A stretch of DNA of 64,000 bases from Gallionella sp. (GCA_030681375.1 JAUXWM010000062.1:1-64000), one strand, 5' to 3'. Shown: positions 5,806-13,400, counted from the first letter of the stretch. Made by a program: numbers and translations. The notes: a model not told the origin generated them from the sequence alone.

Positions 5806-5838
5806 AGCACAGGTCTGTTGACAGCCGCAAAGACGGCA
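5725..5838 (+). repeat. 114-nt repeat, copy A
   Basis: Aligns without gaps to 6556-6669 with 17 differences (85% identity). Four stems are identical in both copies: GCCTG/CAGGC (5726-5730, 5740-5744), CAGCAC/GTGCTG (5751-5756, 5767-5772), CGTGG/CCACG (5774-5778, 5797-5801) and GCCG/CGGC (5824-5827, 5834-5837). Every difference falls in a loop or linker, as expected for a structured RNA element. Confidence 0.85.
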
Positions 5839-5839
5839 T

Positions 5840-6535
5840 GAGCAACGATGACATAGCTGTGACCCACGAGTGAAGGCGACGGATTCAATGCTCTGACAGC
5901 CGGACAAGTAGCGGCACTGAATCAAACCCGCAATTCTTGCGACGCGAAAAGTAGCTGAATCTGCCGGATAAAGCCGGAGGTCATTGTGAAAAGTAGTTAT
6001 GAACAAGAAGCGCGGCGACGATGCCGAGAACCGAAGGCGCTGCGGTGACACCTCGGAAAGACGAGGGCCAACAAGAAAGAGGGGGCGCTGCAAAAAGGAC
6101 TTCCAGCCTGCAAGCTGTTCCGAACGACCGAGAGGACGCAGGACGACTGGTGTAATCCTCTTTTTTCTTGTTGGTGAATGCGCAGGCTGATGCGCAGCGG
6201 GTTGTAAACAAACTTGCGGGGAATATTACTAGGCGGAAATGCGCGCAGGAAAGACCGCTGCTATGAAAAATATCTCGCCCCCATGATCCGAGATCAGCTC
6301 CGGACACCAACAAAGAAACTGAGAAAGACTCCGCTTGAATCAGTACAAATAATAGAAGTTACAAGGTGCGGACATCTGGGGCAGAGCCAGAACCAACAAG
6401 ATAGGCGGCTTAAATAGCAGCCTGCGCAGGACTAAACGAAGTGACAGAGTGATAAAGCTCGGCAAAGTTTAGTTTAAGCCGTCTTCCTTGTTGGTGGGAT
6501 CACCGAACGAGCACGGTAGAGCGTGACGAACTGCC
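5840..6535 (+). ncRNA. candidate large structured RNA region
   Basis: About 700 nt without a convincing gene between the two 114-nt copies. Two long-range helices define domains: CCAACAAGAAAGAGG (6068-6082) with CCTC-T6-CTTGTTGG (6157-6174), and a 22-base pair of arms (6393-6414 with 6473-6494) having 19 Watson-Crick pairs, one G-U and two mismatches. Inside the second lies ACTAAAC/GTTTAGT (6431-6437, 6467-6473). Both helices begin CCAACAAG and end CTTGTTGG; a third near copy (CCAACAAAG) is at 6307. Large ornate phage RNAs such as GOLLD are the nearest concept I know, but I see no direct match. Confidence 0.5.
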
Positions 6536-6537
6536 CG

Positions 6538-6636
6538 GTGAAAGTCCGGCATAGAAGCCTGCTCTCTGTACAGGCCGATTACAGCACTTACGAAAGCGTG
6601 CTGTCGTGGGGAATGCAGGTATTAGTTCCACGTTAA
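6538..6636 (+). CDS. micro-ORF B, 32 residues, paralogue of micro-ORF A
   Basis: GTG start at 6538; product begins VKVRHRSLLSVQ, shares QADYSTYESVLSWG with micro-ORF A and ends VPR at an equivalent stop. No strong ribosome site is visible (GCCCG only), and the frame lies in repeat copy B, so an RNA function is an alternative. Coding would be supported by relatives with synonymous changes. Confidence 0.35.
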   Translation: MKVRHRSLLSVQADYSTYESVLSWGMQVLVPR

Positions 6637-6669
6637 GGCAATGGCCTGATGACAGCCGGAAAGACGGCA
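6556..6669 (+). repeat. 114-nt repeat, copy B
   Basis: Second copy of the 114-nt element at 5725-5838. The four stems are identical, while the loop of stem 1 (CTCTCTGTA against ATAGCGATA) and most of the loop of stem 3 have changed. It ends 24 bp before the start of the next gene (6694), so it may form part of that gene's leader. Confidence 0.85.
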
Positions 6670-6693
6670 CCAAACAACCAAACGGAGATCGCC

Positions 6694-6873
6694 ATGAATA
6701 CGCAACGCACCAAGCAACCGACAAGTTTTGAAGCGCAGTTCAATCGCGTCTTTGCCGCGAACGATAAACCGATTCGCACCGTTACGCGCATCTACTCCGA
6801 TGGCGCTCGTCTGGTAGGTACGGAGCGTCCGAACGAAATCCCGGTGCGTATCAAGAGCGAGGTGGAGAAATGA
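6694..6873 (+). CDS. small phage protein of unknown function
   Basis: 59 residues starting MNTQRTKQPTSFEAQF, basic with a beta-prone centre (IRTVTRIYSDGARLVGTE). GGAG lies seven bases before the ATG, which is why I prefer it to the upstream in-frame ATG at 6649. The stop overlaps the next start (ATGA at 6870). No family recognised. Confidence 0.5.
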   Translation: MNTQRTKQPTSFEAQFNRVFAANDKPIRTVTRIYSDGARLVGTERPNEIPVRIKSEVEK

Positions 6874-7073
6874 ATCCGTTTAAAGAGGAATGGCAAAAAC
6901 ATATCAACGAAATCGACCCGGAAGATGGCAGCTGCGCGCTGGTAGACGATGACGTTTTGCTGTGGGCTGAAAACAGGCTCACAAAGATGCAAAGCATGCT
7001 GGAGCGCGCCGCGTTGCACGTAGACAGTATTGAGCTTTCAGACGAAATAAGGGGTTTTCTTGATGAAGAATGA
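6870..7073 (+). CDS. small acidic phage protein of unknown function
   Basis: 67 residues starting MNPFKEEWQKHINEID, acidic and helical. Translationally coupled to its neighbours: its start overlaps the previous stop and its last codons overlap the next start at 7063. No motif seen. Typical small early phage gene upstream of recombination genes. Confidence 0.55.
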   Translation: MNPFKEEWQKHINEIDPEDGSCALVDDDVLLWAENRLTKMQSMLERAALHVDSIELSDEIRGFLDEE

Positions 7074-7167
7074 CGACTTGCACGACTTGGAAATAAGCGC
7101 AGCGCCTGCGCTGTGGATTTGCTTCGTTGTGGCGCTACTGCTTGGCTTGTTGGTGGCGCAACCATGA
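7063..7167 (+). CDS. 34-residue single-pass membrane protein
   Basis: Starts MKNDDLHDLEISAAPALW and ends in a strongly hydrophobic helix (WICFVVALLLGLLVAQP), a likely transmembrane segment at residues 18-32. The start lies inside the previous gene in another frame and the stop overlaps the next start (ATGA at 7164), a chain of coupled genes typical of phages. GGGG is the only ribosome site. Function unknown. Confidence 0.5.
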   Translation: MKNDDLHDLEISAAPALWICFVVALLLGLLVAQP

Positions 7168-7277
7168 AACGCATCATCACCCAATTGATACAGCGATTTT
7201 CCGATTACCGATACCTGCGCAGCCGGGGTTACAGCATCAAGGCGGCGTGGTTTTTTTCAGACAATATACAGAAATAG
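7164..7277 (+). CDS. 37-residue basic protein of unknown function
   Basis: Starts MKRIITQLIQRFSDYRYL and continues RSRGYSIKAAWFFS, basic and aromatic, predicted helical. ATGA overlap with the preceding 34-codon gene; followed after 10 bp by recT. Resembles small prophage proteins seen next to recombination genes, but I cannot name it. Confidence 0.5.
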   Translation: MKRIITQLIQRFSDYRYLRSRGYSIKAAWFFSDNIQK

Positions 7278-7287
7278 GGAGAACACA

Positions 7288-8124
7288 ATGAACACAGACG
7301 TAGCGACACAAGAACTCAACACCATACAGGATAGCCGTACATCTTCGCTGGCGCTGATTACCAATGACGGCAACATGACACGCATAATGTCGCTGGCAAA
7401 GATGATGGCATCCAGCAAGGTCACTGTGCCGAAGCACTTGCAAGGGAGTGAAGGCGATTGCATGGCTATCATTATTCAGGCGACGAACTGGGGGATGAAT
7501 CCGTTTTCCGTGGCGCAGAAGACGCACCTGGTCAATGGCGTGCTGGGTTACGAAGCGCAGTTGGTTAACGCGGTGATCGGTGAATCTGGCGCAATCGTCG
7601 GCGGCTTTGAGTACGAATATCGCGGCGAAGGGTTATCTCTTGAGTGTCGCGTCGGCGCTGTTATGCGCGGCAAGTCTGCAATCACATGGGGGCAGTGGCT
7701 CCGCAATGGCGATGTGACAACTCGTAACTCGCCGCTTTGGAAAACCAACCCAGCGCAGCAGCTCGGTTACTTGCAAGTGAAGAACTGGGGCCGCCAATAC
7801 GCACCCGGTGCAATTCTCGGGGTTTACACCACTGACGAATTGGAAGTTGTGCCAATGAAGGACGTTACTCCGCAACCTGAATCGTCGGCTCCAGCCGAGA
7901 AGCCAGCATTGCCAGAAATAACCGTCGATGAACTTGCCGTAATGTGCGCCGACAAGATTAACGAAGACGGCGAAATTACCAAGATGGGCCACAAGTCAAA
8001 GATTCAATCCGGCAGCGGCACGGCTGAAAAATTTATTGATTGGCTGAGCAAGAAGGCGACGATCACTGACGAAGTTAAGTCAATCATTGAAGCATGGGAA
8101 CCAATTCAAGGGGAAACAGCATGA
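7288..8124 (+). CDS. recT: RecT-family single-strand annealing protein
   Basis: 278 residues. The core (about residues 25-190) has RecT signatures: 'DCMAIIIQATNWGMNPF' and 'QKTHLVNGVLGYEAQLVNAV', then 'GRQYAPGAILGVYTTDEL' at the end of the annealing domain. A disordered proline-rich linker and a C-terminal helical segment follow. Known role: anneals complementary single strands in phage homologous recombination, together with a 5'-3' exonuclease. Here the exonuclease-type gene overlaps its stop by ATGA, which fits the pair. GGGAGA precedes the start. Confidence 0.88.
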   Translation: MNTDVATQELNTIQDSRTSSLALITNDGNMTRIMSLAKMMASSKVTVPKHLQGSEGDCMAIIIQATNWGMNPFSVAQKTHLVNGVLGYEAQLVNAVIGESGAIVGGFEYEYRGEGLSLECRVGAVMRGKSAITWGQWLRNGDVTTRNSPLWKTNPAQQLGYLQVKNWGRQYAPGAILGVYTTDELEVVPMKDVTPQPESSAPAEKPALPEITVDELAVMCADKINEDGEITKMGHKSKIQSGSGTAEKFIDWLSKKATITDEVKSIIEAWEPIQGETA

Positions 8125-9923
8125 AAACAGTCGATTTAGTACAGGGAACTGAAGCCTGGAAGCAGCACAGGGCAGCGCACTTCAATGCCAGCGATGCACC
8201 GGCCATGCTTGGCGTGAGTAAATACAAGACTCGCGCCCAATTACTGAAAGAAATGGCGACCGGGATAATTGATGAAGTCGATGCTCACACGCAAAAAATA
8301 TTTGACGATGGGCATCTCTTCGAAGCTTTTTCCCGTCCGTTGGCAGAAAAGATTATAGGCGATGATCTATCGCCGGTAGTTGGGGTGCGTGAGAAGCTTT
8401 CGGCATCATTCGATGGGATTACGTTTGATGAGCTAACGCTATTCGAGCATAAAACACTTAATAACTCGCTGCGCTCAGTCATGTGTGCGACTGATCTTGA
8501 TGCGCAATACCGTGTGCAAATGGAGCAGCAGCTCTACGTGTCAGGCGCTGAAAACTGCCTGTTCATGGCGACAAAATGGGATAAATCAGAAGAGCCGACA
8601 AAGCATTTTATTAAGCGGGAAGATGGCACTGTAATTTATTACAAGCTGACCGAGCCAGCAATGCACGTCTTGTACGAATCTGACGCAAAGCTTCGTGCGC
8701 AGATAATCGCCGGATGGGATCAGTTCGCAATCGACCTCGCCAATTACCAGCACGTTGAAGATGCACCCGAAGTCATTGCCGCGCCGGTCATGGACTTGCC
8801 CGCCCTGTCTATCCAGGTGAACGGCTCGATCAGTCTGATCAGCAATCTGCAAAAATTCGGCGCACGGCTAAACGAATTTGTGGCGAAGATCGATAAAGAG
8901 CCGTCAGATGACCAAGGCTTTGCCGATGCCGAGTCTGCAATCAAGACACTGCAAAACGCTCAGGATGCGCTGGAAGCAGCTGAAGCGAACGCACTGGCAC
9001 AGACCTCAGATATTGACGACATGCGCAAGACAGTGAAGCTGTACGCAGACACAGCACGCACCACGCGCCTGATGCTGGAAAAGATGGTTAAGGCGCGCAA
9101 GGAGTCGATCCGGGTTGAAATCGTCTCCAAAGTAAATTCAGACTATTTCGCGCATATTTCTGCTCTTGAATCCGAAATCAAACCGATTCGACTGAACGCT
9201 CCGAATGTGGATGCAGCGACCGCAATCAAGGGAAAAAAGACAATCGCCAGCCTTCGTGAAGCGGCCGGCACTGCACTGCGCAACGGGAAGATGGAAGCCG
9301 ACGCACTGGCCGCCGACATTCGCGCAAAACTTTCATGGTGCAAGGAGTCATCATCCGGTTACGGATTCCTGTTCGCTGACCTGCAAACCATCATCACCAG
9401 CAACGGAATGGAAGCATTTCAGGCCATCGTGCAGCGTCGTATTGATGATCACAAGGCAGCCGAAGCGGCAAAGCTTGAGGCGCAGCGCATCGAAATGCAG
9501 GAAGCTGCAGACAAAAAAGCTAAGGCTGAAGCTGATGCAATCATCGCGGCAGAGCGCGCAAAGAACGAGGCTGAAGCGAAGGCAGCAGCAGACGCGCAAG
9601 CCGAAGTGGAACGCCAGCGTGTTGCCGCCGAAGTAAAAGCCCAGATGGAGGCTCAGGCCGCGCAACGTGCAGCCGATCAGGCAGCAGCACAAGCTGAACG
9701 TGACGCAGAGGCCCATGCAATCGAAGAGCGCCGCAAGGCTGCGCAGCTTGCCGAATCAGCCGCGCTGCAAGGCAAGACGCTCGGTAAGGTTGTGCAATTT
9801 CAATCATCGCGCCAATCGGACAAAGAAATCATCACCGCCTGGGCGAAAGCATCCGGTATCAGTTTCGGGGAAACCTGCGACTTGATCCTTGAAATTGCCG
9901 AGGGATTAAGGAGTGCAGCGTGA
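8121..9923 (+). CDS. YqaJ / lambda-exonuclease-type recombination nuclease with long coiled-coil tail
   Basis: 600 residues, starting at 8121 behind AAGGGGAAA and overlapping recT by four bases. Residues 1-210 form the PD-(D/E)XK exonuclease core: GTEAWKQHRA at 9-18, Asp98 (SASFDG), Glu109 and Lys111 (LFEHK). Known role: makes 3' single strands that RecT anneals. From about residue 230 the protein differs from plain exonucleases: a helical middle and an Ala/Glu/Lys-rich coiled coil (about 455-560), then a small C-terminal domain (KEIITAWAKASGISFGE). This is about 350 residues longer than the core. Composite phage proteins of this kind exist, but I cannot say what the tail does. Confidence 0.8.
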   Translation: MKTVDLVQGTEAWKQHRAAHFNASDAPAMLGVSKYKTRAQLLKEMATGIIDEVDAHTQKIFDDGHLFEAFSRPLAEKIIGDDLSPVVGVREKLSASFDGITFDELTLFEHKTLNNSLRSVMCATDLDAQYRVQMEQQLYVSGAENCLFMATKWDKSEEPTKHFIKREDGTVIYYKLTEPAMHVLYESDAKLRAQIIAGWDQFAIDLANYQHVEDAPEVIAAPVMDLPALSIQVNGSISLISNLQKFGARLNEFVAKIDKEPSDDQGFADAESAIKTLQNAQDALEAAEANALAQTSDIDDMRKTVKLYADTARTTRLMLEKMVKARKESIRVEIVSKVNSDYFAHISALESEIKPIRLNAPNVDAATAIKGKKTIASLREAAGTALRNGKMEADALAADIRAKLSWCKESSSGYGFLFADLQTIITSNGMEAFQAIVQRRIDDHKAAEAAKLEAQRIEMQEAADKKAKAEADAIIAAERAKNEAEAKAAADAQAEVERQRVAAEVKAQMEAQAAQRAADQAAAQAERDAEAHAIEERRKAAQLAESAALQGKTLGKVVQFQSSRQSDKEIITAWAKASGISFGETCDLILEIAEGLRSAA

Positions 9924-10318
9924 ACCCAGAAACCAAACCAGCACCAGACTTCAAATACAAACCATCCGCCGAGTACAGATTCTGGCTGTACGACTCCGAA
10001 GGCATCGGGATGACTTACTACTGGTCGAAAGAAAAGCGTGACGAGGCCGGTAATAGGGCAATTCAAAATTATCTGGATTTCGATCAGTGGATTGATGAAG
10101 TTGAATATGTATGCGCAGGTGAAGTGACTCACATGGCGCAGCTTTTAAATAAGCGGATGCGCCCGGATGATCTTGATGAAGATGAAATCGACGGCGACGG
10201 AATTTCGTGGGCCGATGGAATGGAATGGCGCGGCACTTACACACTAGAGCCTATCCCCAATCCAATGCTGCTCGATGCAAACGGCCACCGCAGTATTTTT
10301 GATGATATAGACAAATAG
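9920..10318 (+). CDS. phage protein of unknown function
   Basis: 132 residues from GTG at 9920, overlapping the stop of the exonuclease-type gene. Begins MNPETKPAPDFKYKPSAEYR; aromatic and acidic, with a DLDEDEIDGDG stretch at about residues 84-94. No family recognised. Its coupling to the recombination genes suggests co-expression in early infection. Confidence 0.6.
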   Translation: MNPETKPAPDFKYKPSAEYRFWLYDSEGIGMTYYWSKEKRDEAGNRAIQNYLDFDQWIDEVEYVCAGEVTHMAQLLNKRMRPDDLDEDEIDGDGISWADGMEWRGTYTLEPIPNPMLLDANGHRSIFDDIDK

Positions 10319-10328
10319 GAGATTGCAA

Positions 10329-10589
10329 ATGAAAAAGCACCCAGTTATCAATCTGCAACCCGTCGAGTCGTCGCAGATCGCGGCCATTGGTCACCACCCT
10401 GAAACAAACACGCTTGCTGTGCAGTTTGCAGCACGCAGAGACGGAACACCAGGCAGTGTGTATCACTATGAAAACTTCACAGCCGATGACTTTGCGCAAT
10501 TCAGCGGATCTGAATCGATCGGATCTCACTTCGGCAAGCATATCAAGCCGAACGCAGCAAAGCATCCATTCGTTAAGGTTTCGCCATGA
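10329..10589 (+). CDS. KTSC-domain protein
   Basis: 86 residues. The fragment 'VESSQIAAIGHHPETNTLAV' followed by FAARRDG, VYHYENF, FSGSESIGSHFGKHIK fits the KTSC domain, a short fold often found alone in phages or fused to lysyl-tRNA-synthetase-like proteins. Function is not established in the family as far as I know. ATG at 10329 is chosen over the TTG two codons upstream because AGGAG lies seven bases before it. The stop overlaps the next start. Confidence 0.7.
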   Translation: MKKHPVINLQPVESSQIAAIGHHPETNTLAVQFAARRDGTPGSVYHYENFTADDFAQFSGSESIGSHFGKHIKPNAAKHPFVKVSP

Positions 10590-11176
10590 AAATCGACCTT
10601 ACTCAATTTTGCGCAACGATAGATACGCGGAAACATTTATTTGCACCGTTTCGTCTGAATGGATTCATCTATGCAACAGATGGAGCGATTGCAATACGAG
10701 TTCCTGATGATGGTAGCAATGTCGCAAATTGTGAATCAGGCCTTGAGAAGATTGAGCGCTTTTTTCAAATGCCAGAAAATATTTTATTCCAACAAATCCC
10801 AATACTTAATATTCCTTTGAAATGTGCGGAGTGTTCGGGTTCTGGCTTTGTTAACTACGAACATGTTGATTGTGATGAGTGCGATGGTGAAGGCGAATTT
10901 CAGCACGGGTCGCATGATTATGATTGCAAGGAATGCAATGGTTCTGGTGAATATCGCAGCGTAACTCTTGGTGCAAAGAATGAGTGCGATAAGTGTGATG
11001 GATCTGGGAACGTATCAATTCAGCCTGTTGCAATAGGCAATACGTTTCTTAATCGCAAATATCTTGTAAAGATGAATAATTTGCCAAATTGCACAGTTGC
11101 AACGAATGGGAAGATTGAACGATCTTTCTTTAAATTTGATGGCGGCTCTGGCGTGATTATGCCGTGCCGTGGATAA
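10586..11176 (+). CDS. phage protein with four DnaJ-type CxxCxGxG zinc motifs
   Basis: 196 residues. Four CxxCxGxG-type repeats at Cys80, Cys96, Cys114 and Cys134 (CAECSGSG, CDECDGEG, CKECNGSG, CDKCDGSG) match the zinc-binding centre of DnaJ, where two zinc ions are held. No J domain is present. The flanks (residues 1-75 and 145-196) may form one split domain into which the zinc region is inserted. A role in protein handling or nucleic-acid binding is possible. A+T-richer than its neighbours. Confidence 0.65.
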   Translation: MKIDLTQFCATIDTRKHLFAPFRLNGFIYATDGAIAIRVPDDGSNVANCESGLEKIERFFQMPENILFQQIPILNIPLKCAECSGSGFVNYEHVDCDECDGEGEFQHGSHDYDCKECNGSGEYRSVTLGAKNECDKCDGSGNVSIQPVAIGNTFLNRKYLVKMNNLPNCTVATNGKIERSFFKFDGGSGVIMPCRG

Positions 11177-11188
11177 GGAAATCGAAAA

Positions 11189-11983
11189 ATGAAAGACACA
11201 GCAAAGCCAATGAAGAGTATCCGCCAAGCAATTCTGACCACTCTCAATACGCACGGCGAACCCACGGTTGATGGAATGCTTGACCAGATCACCGGCTTTG
11301 ACCGGAAGACCATCGGCGCAAATGTGGCGCAGCTGGTTACTGAACAGCTGGCCACCCGTCGCAAGGATGATTTTACCGGTGCGCCAGCGTACAAGATCAC
11401 CGATCTGGGCAAGTCGCGCATCAAGTCGGAGGCGGCCAACGCTCCGGTCACGGTCAGTGCCGAGAAGATTGCAGAAATTATGGCTGCGATTGATGCGGGA
11501 CAGGCCGAGAACGGCAGGTTACATGCAGCGCTGAAAGAATCAGAACAGGCGCGTGAAATTCACGTAAAGAGCTTGCTTGATCTGGAGCGCGAAAAGATTG
11601 AGTTGCTGCGCGAGAACTCTGTTTTGCGTGAGTCTCAATCAGCAGGTGTGACGCGCATCGATGCGCTATCCGCTGCGCTTGAGCGGGAGCATGACGAAGC
11701 GATGCGCCTGAAGTCGGAAAACATGGCACTCACGACACTCAACGAATCAATGCCCGGCTTCGGTGCTGCATACGAGGAAGTGAAAACGGAAGAGCAGCAA
11801 GTCACCGTCGAGCAGTTCCTGATCCGCATACCGAAAGGCAGCAAGCCGATGTTTGTAGCAAAGTCGCTTGAGAAAGCGCGTCAGCAGGCCATGCGAGCAG
11901 CAAAGACTGTTGGCAAAGTTGAAGTGTTCGCCATGGTGCCCGTAGGCGATGCCGTGCGCGGTGCCGTGTGGAATCAAAAATAA
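11189..11983 (+). CDS. winged-helix and coiled-coil phage protein
   Basis: 264 residues. Residues 8-70 look like a winged helix (SIRQAILTTLNTHGEPTVDG, then KTIGANVAQLVTEQL, ITDLGKSRI). Residues about 90-190 form a long coiled coil rich in leucine and glutamate. The C-terminal part (VEQFLIRIPKGSKPMFVAKS to the end) is a small mixed domain. It is probably a DNA-binding regulator or structural DNA protein of the phage; I do not recognise a named family. It immediately precedes the retroelement genes by 24 bp. Confidence 0.55.
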   Translation: MKDTAKPMKSIRQAILTTLNTHGEPTVDGMLDQITGFDRKTIGANVAQLVTEQLATRRKDDFTGAPAYKITDLGKSRIKSEAANAPVTVSAEKIAEIMAAIDAGQAENGRLHAALKESEQAREIHVKSLLDLEREKIELLRENSVLRESQSAGVTRIDALSAALEREHDEAMRLKSENMALTTLNESMPGFGAAYEEVKTEEQQVTVEQFLIRIPKGSKPMFVAKSLEKARQQAMRAAKTVGKVEVFAMVPVGDAVRGAVWNQK

Positions 11984-12007
11984 ACTAAATTACTCAAGGA
12001 AAATATC

Positions 12008-12574
12008 ATGAATAAAATCGAATTTGATCTTGGTGGCGGCGTAAAAATGGCGCTACCGGCCGACATTGTTGCACGCAACCTGCTCGACAGCCTGCGTCAA
12101 CAATCCAGCATTACCCAGGCTATCCGCCCGAGAATCGGCGAATACCTGACAACGGAGGGCGGCATCTATGTCGGTGACATTCTGGGCGATGACAAGGTTC
12201 TGTATGGCCTGATCGTCGGAGAGGAAATTGACATCGGCATGGCGAAATTTGGCCGTGATCATAACGGCGATCTGTCGCAATGGGACGGACTGTCTAACAC
12301 CAATGCGCTGCGCGGAAAATCGCCAGCCGCTGACTTGGCTGCAAATTATGAGCGCAATGGACACTGCGACTTTTATCTGCCCGCGCGCCGTGAGCTGATG
12401 GTTGCTCTGGCGAATACGCCACATATGTTCAACCCGAAAGACTATTACTGGTCCAGCACCACGCGCGGCAATGATTATGCGTGGGCAGTGTACTTCGAGC
12501 TCGGCAGCGTCAGCAGCTACCGCTATCGGGTCAACGAGTTCCGTGTTCGCCCCCTCCGCAAATTTACCTATTAA
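12008..12574 (+). CDS. diversity-generating retroelement target protein 1
   Basis: 188 residues. The C-terminal 120 residues have the fold signature of the DUF1566/formylglycine-enzyme-like C-type-lectin family used by retroelement targets: 'GHCDFYLPARRELMVAL', YYWSST, AWAVYF, and the closing FRVRPLRKF. The last third of this domain is variable repeat 1 (12480-12560). No signal peptide and no tail-fibre domain are visible, so the protein is small and probably cytoplasmic until assembled elsewhere. AAGGAAA precedes the ATG. Known for the family: the variable residues form a ligand-binding surface, diversified by reverse transcription of the template repeat. Confidence 0.88.
   Translation: MNKIEFDLGGGVKMALPADIVARNLLDSLRQQSSITQAIRPRIGEYLTTEGGIYVGDILGDDKVLYGLIVGEEIDIGMAKFGRDHNGDLSQWDGLSNTNALRGKSPAADLAANYERNGHCDFYLPARRELMVALANTPHMFNPKDYYWSSTTRGNDYAWAVYFELGSVSSYRYRVNEFRVRPLRKFTY
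12480..12560 (+). repeat. variable repeat 1 (VR1)
   Basis: 81 bp at the 3' end of target gene 1, homologous to the template repeat at 13573-13650. Ten substitutions: nine at template adenines, one G to T; plus a three-base insertion (CGC) that adds one arginine codon and keeps the frame. The last 19 bases (12541-12559) are identical in template and both variable repeats and form the probable mutagenic-homing initiation element. Confidence 0.88.
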
Positions 12575-12606
12575 CCCATTCATCAATTTTTAAAAGGAGA
12601 ACCACC

Positions 12607-13023
12607 ATGAACGAAAAGAAAATCACAGTCCCTAGGCTTGGCGAACTTTGGCCAGAACAAGGCGGTATTTATTGCGGCATGCGCCTCATCGATGGCGCGG
12701 AACACTGCGTCATCACGCCTGCCAGCACTGATCACGACCTCACTGAAAAGAATTTCGCCGCAGCGGAATCTGCACAGTTCGGCGAAATCAACTGCCACAG
12801 CGATTGGAATACGGGCGAGCAGGAAGATTACATGCTGGCATATGTCAACGCGCGCGAGCAATTCAAGTGTGACGGCGGCTTGGATAGCATCTACTGGACG
12901 CGTTCAGTTCATCACGGCTGGGCGTGGGCAGTGGCCTTCGAGCACGGCCTCGTCCTCAGCAGCCATCGGTACCGCGAGTGCCGTGTTCGCCCCCTCCGCA
13001 GCTTCATCGCTTCATCAATTTAA
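12607..13023 (+). CDS. diversity-generating retroelement target protein 2
   Basis: 138 residues behind AAAAGGAGAA. Same fold family as target protein 1 but with a shorter N-terminal part: begins MNEKKITVPRLGELWPEQGG, then SIYWTRS, WAWAVAFEHG and CRVRPLRSF. Variable repeat 2 covers residues about 106-131. A conserved tryptophan pair before the variable part matches target 1. It lies 32 bp after target gene 1 and is followed by a GC-rich hairpin (13031-13045). Confidence 0.88.
   Translation: MNEKKITVPRLGELWPEQGGIYCGMRLIDGAEHCVITPASTDHDLTEKNFAAAESAQFGEINCHSDWNTGEQEDYMLAYVNAREQFKCDGGLDSIYWTRSVHHGWAWAVAFEHGLVLSSHRYRECRVRPLRSFIASSI
12923..13000 (+). repeat. variable repeat 2 (VR2)
   Basis: 78 bp, aligns without gaps to the template repeat 13573-13650. 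Thirteen substitutions: twelve at template adenines (to C, T or G) and one T to G. The 19-base 3' block (12981-12999) is unchanged. Adenine-restricted change with an unmutated 3' block is the signature of retroelement homing. Confidence 0.92.
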
Positions 13024-13030
13024 CAATTTC

Positions 13031-13045
13031 GCGGGCGTAGCCCGC
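13031..13045 (+). other. GC hairpin downstream of variable repeat 2
   Basis: GCGGGC (13031-13036), loop GTA, GCCCGC (13040-13045), 31 bp after the variable repeat and 7 bp after the stop. In the Bordetella phage system a short GC-rich hairpin or cruciform just after the variable repeat raises homing efficiency (known). There is no T run, so a terminator is unlikely. No equivalent follows variable repeat 1. Confidence 0.55.
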
Positions 13046-13052
13046 TAAAACT

Positions 13053-13400
13053 ATGGCACTCCATACTGACACGGCAATTTACAAGGCGACTTACCATCTA
13101 GCACAGTTGGTGATGCAGCTCGTCGCGAACATGCCCAGAAACTATAAGGCGGACTTCGGCGCTGAACTGAGAAGGCGCTGCATGGGACTGGTGATGCGTA
13201 CCTACGAGGCAAATACATCGCAGGACAAATCACCAATCCTAAGCAAAATGCGGCAGGAAGTTGAGGCAGTTAATCTGTCTCTACGACTTGCGGTGGACTT
13301 ACGCCTTATATCTCATGGCCAGTATGGGAAAGCTATAGCCATCACGGCAAGCATTGGGAAGCAAGCTACCGGATGGCAGAGGAAATCGGAATGCGCTTGA
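13053..13400 (+). CDS. avd: Avd-like accessory protein of the retroelement
   Basis: 115 residues, nearly all helical and basic (KATYHLAQLVMQLVANMP, KADFGAELRRRCMGLVMR, VNLSLRLAVDLRLISHGQY), as expected of the four-helix-bundle Avd protein that binds the reverse transcriptase and template RNA. Size and position between target genes and template repeat fit the usual cassette order. Assigned from fold-like pattern and context; no single diagnostic motif exists. Confidence 0.78.
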   Translation: MALHTDTAIYKATYHLAQLVMQLVANMPRNYKADFGAELRRRCMGLVMRTYEANTSQDKSPILSKMRQEVEAVNLSLRLAVDLRLISHGQYGKAIAITASIGKQATGWQRKSECA

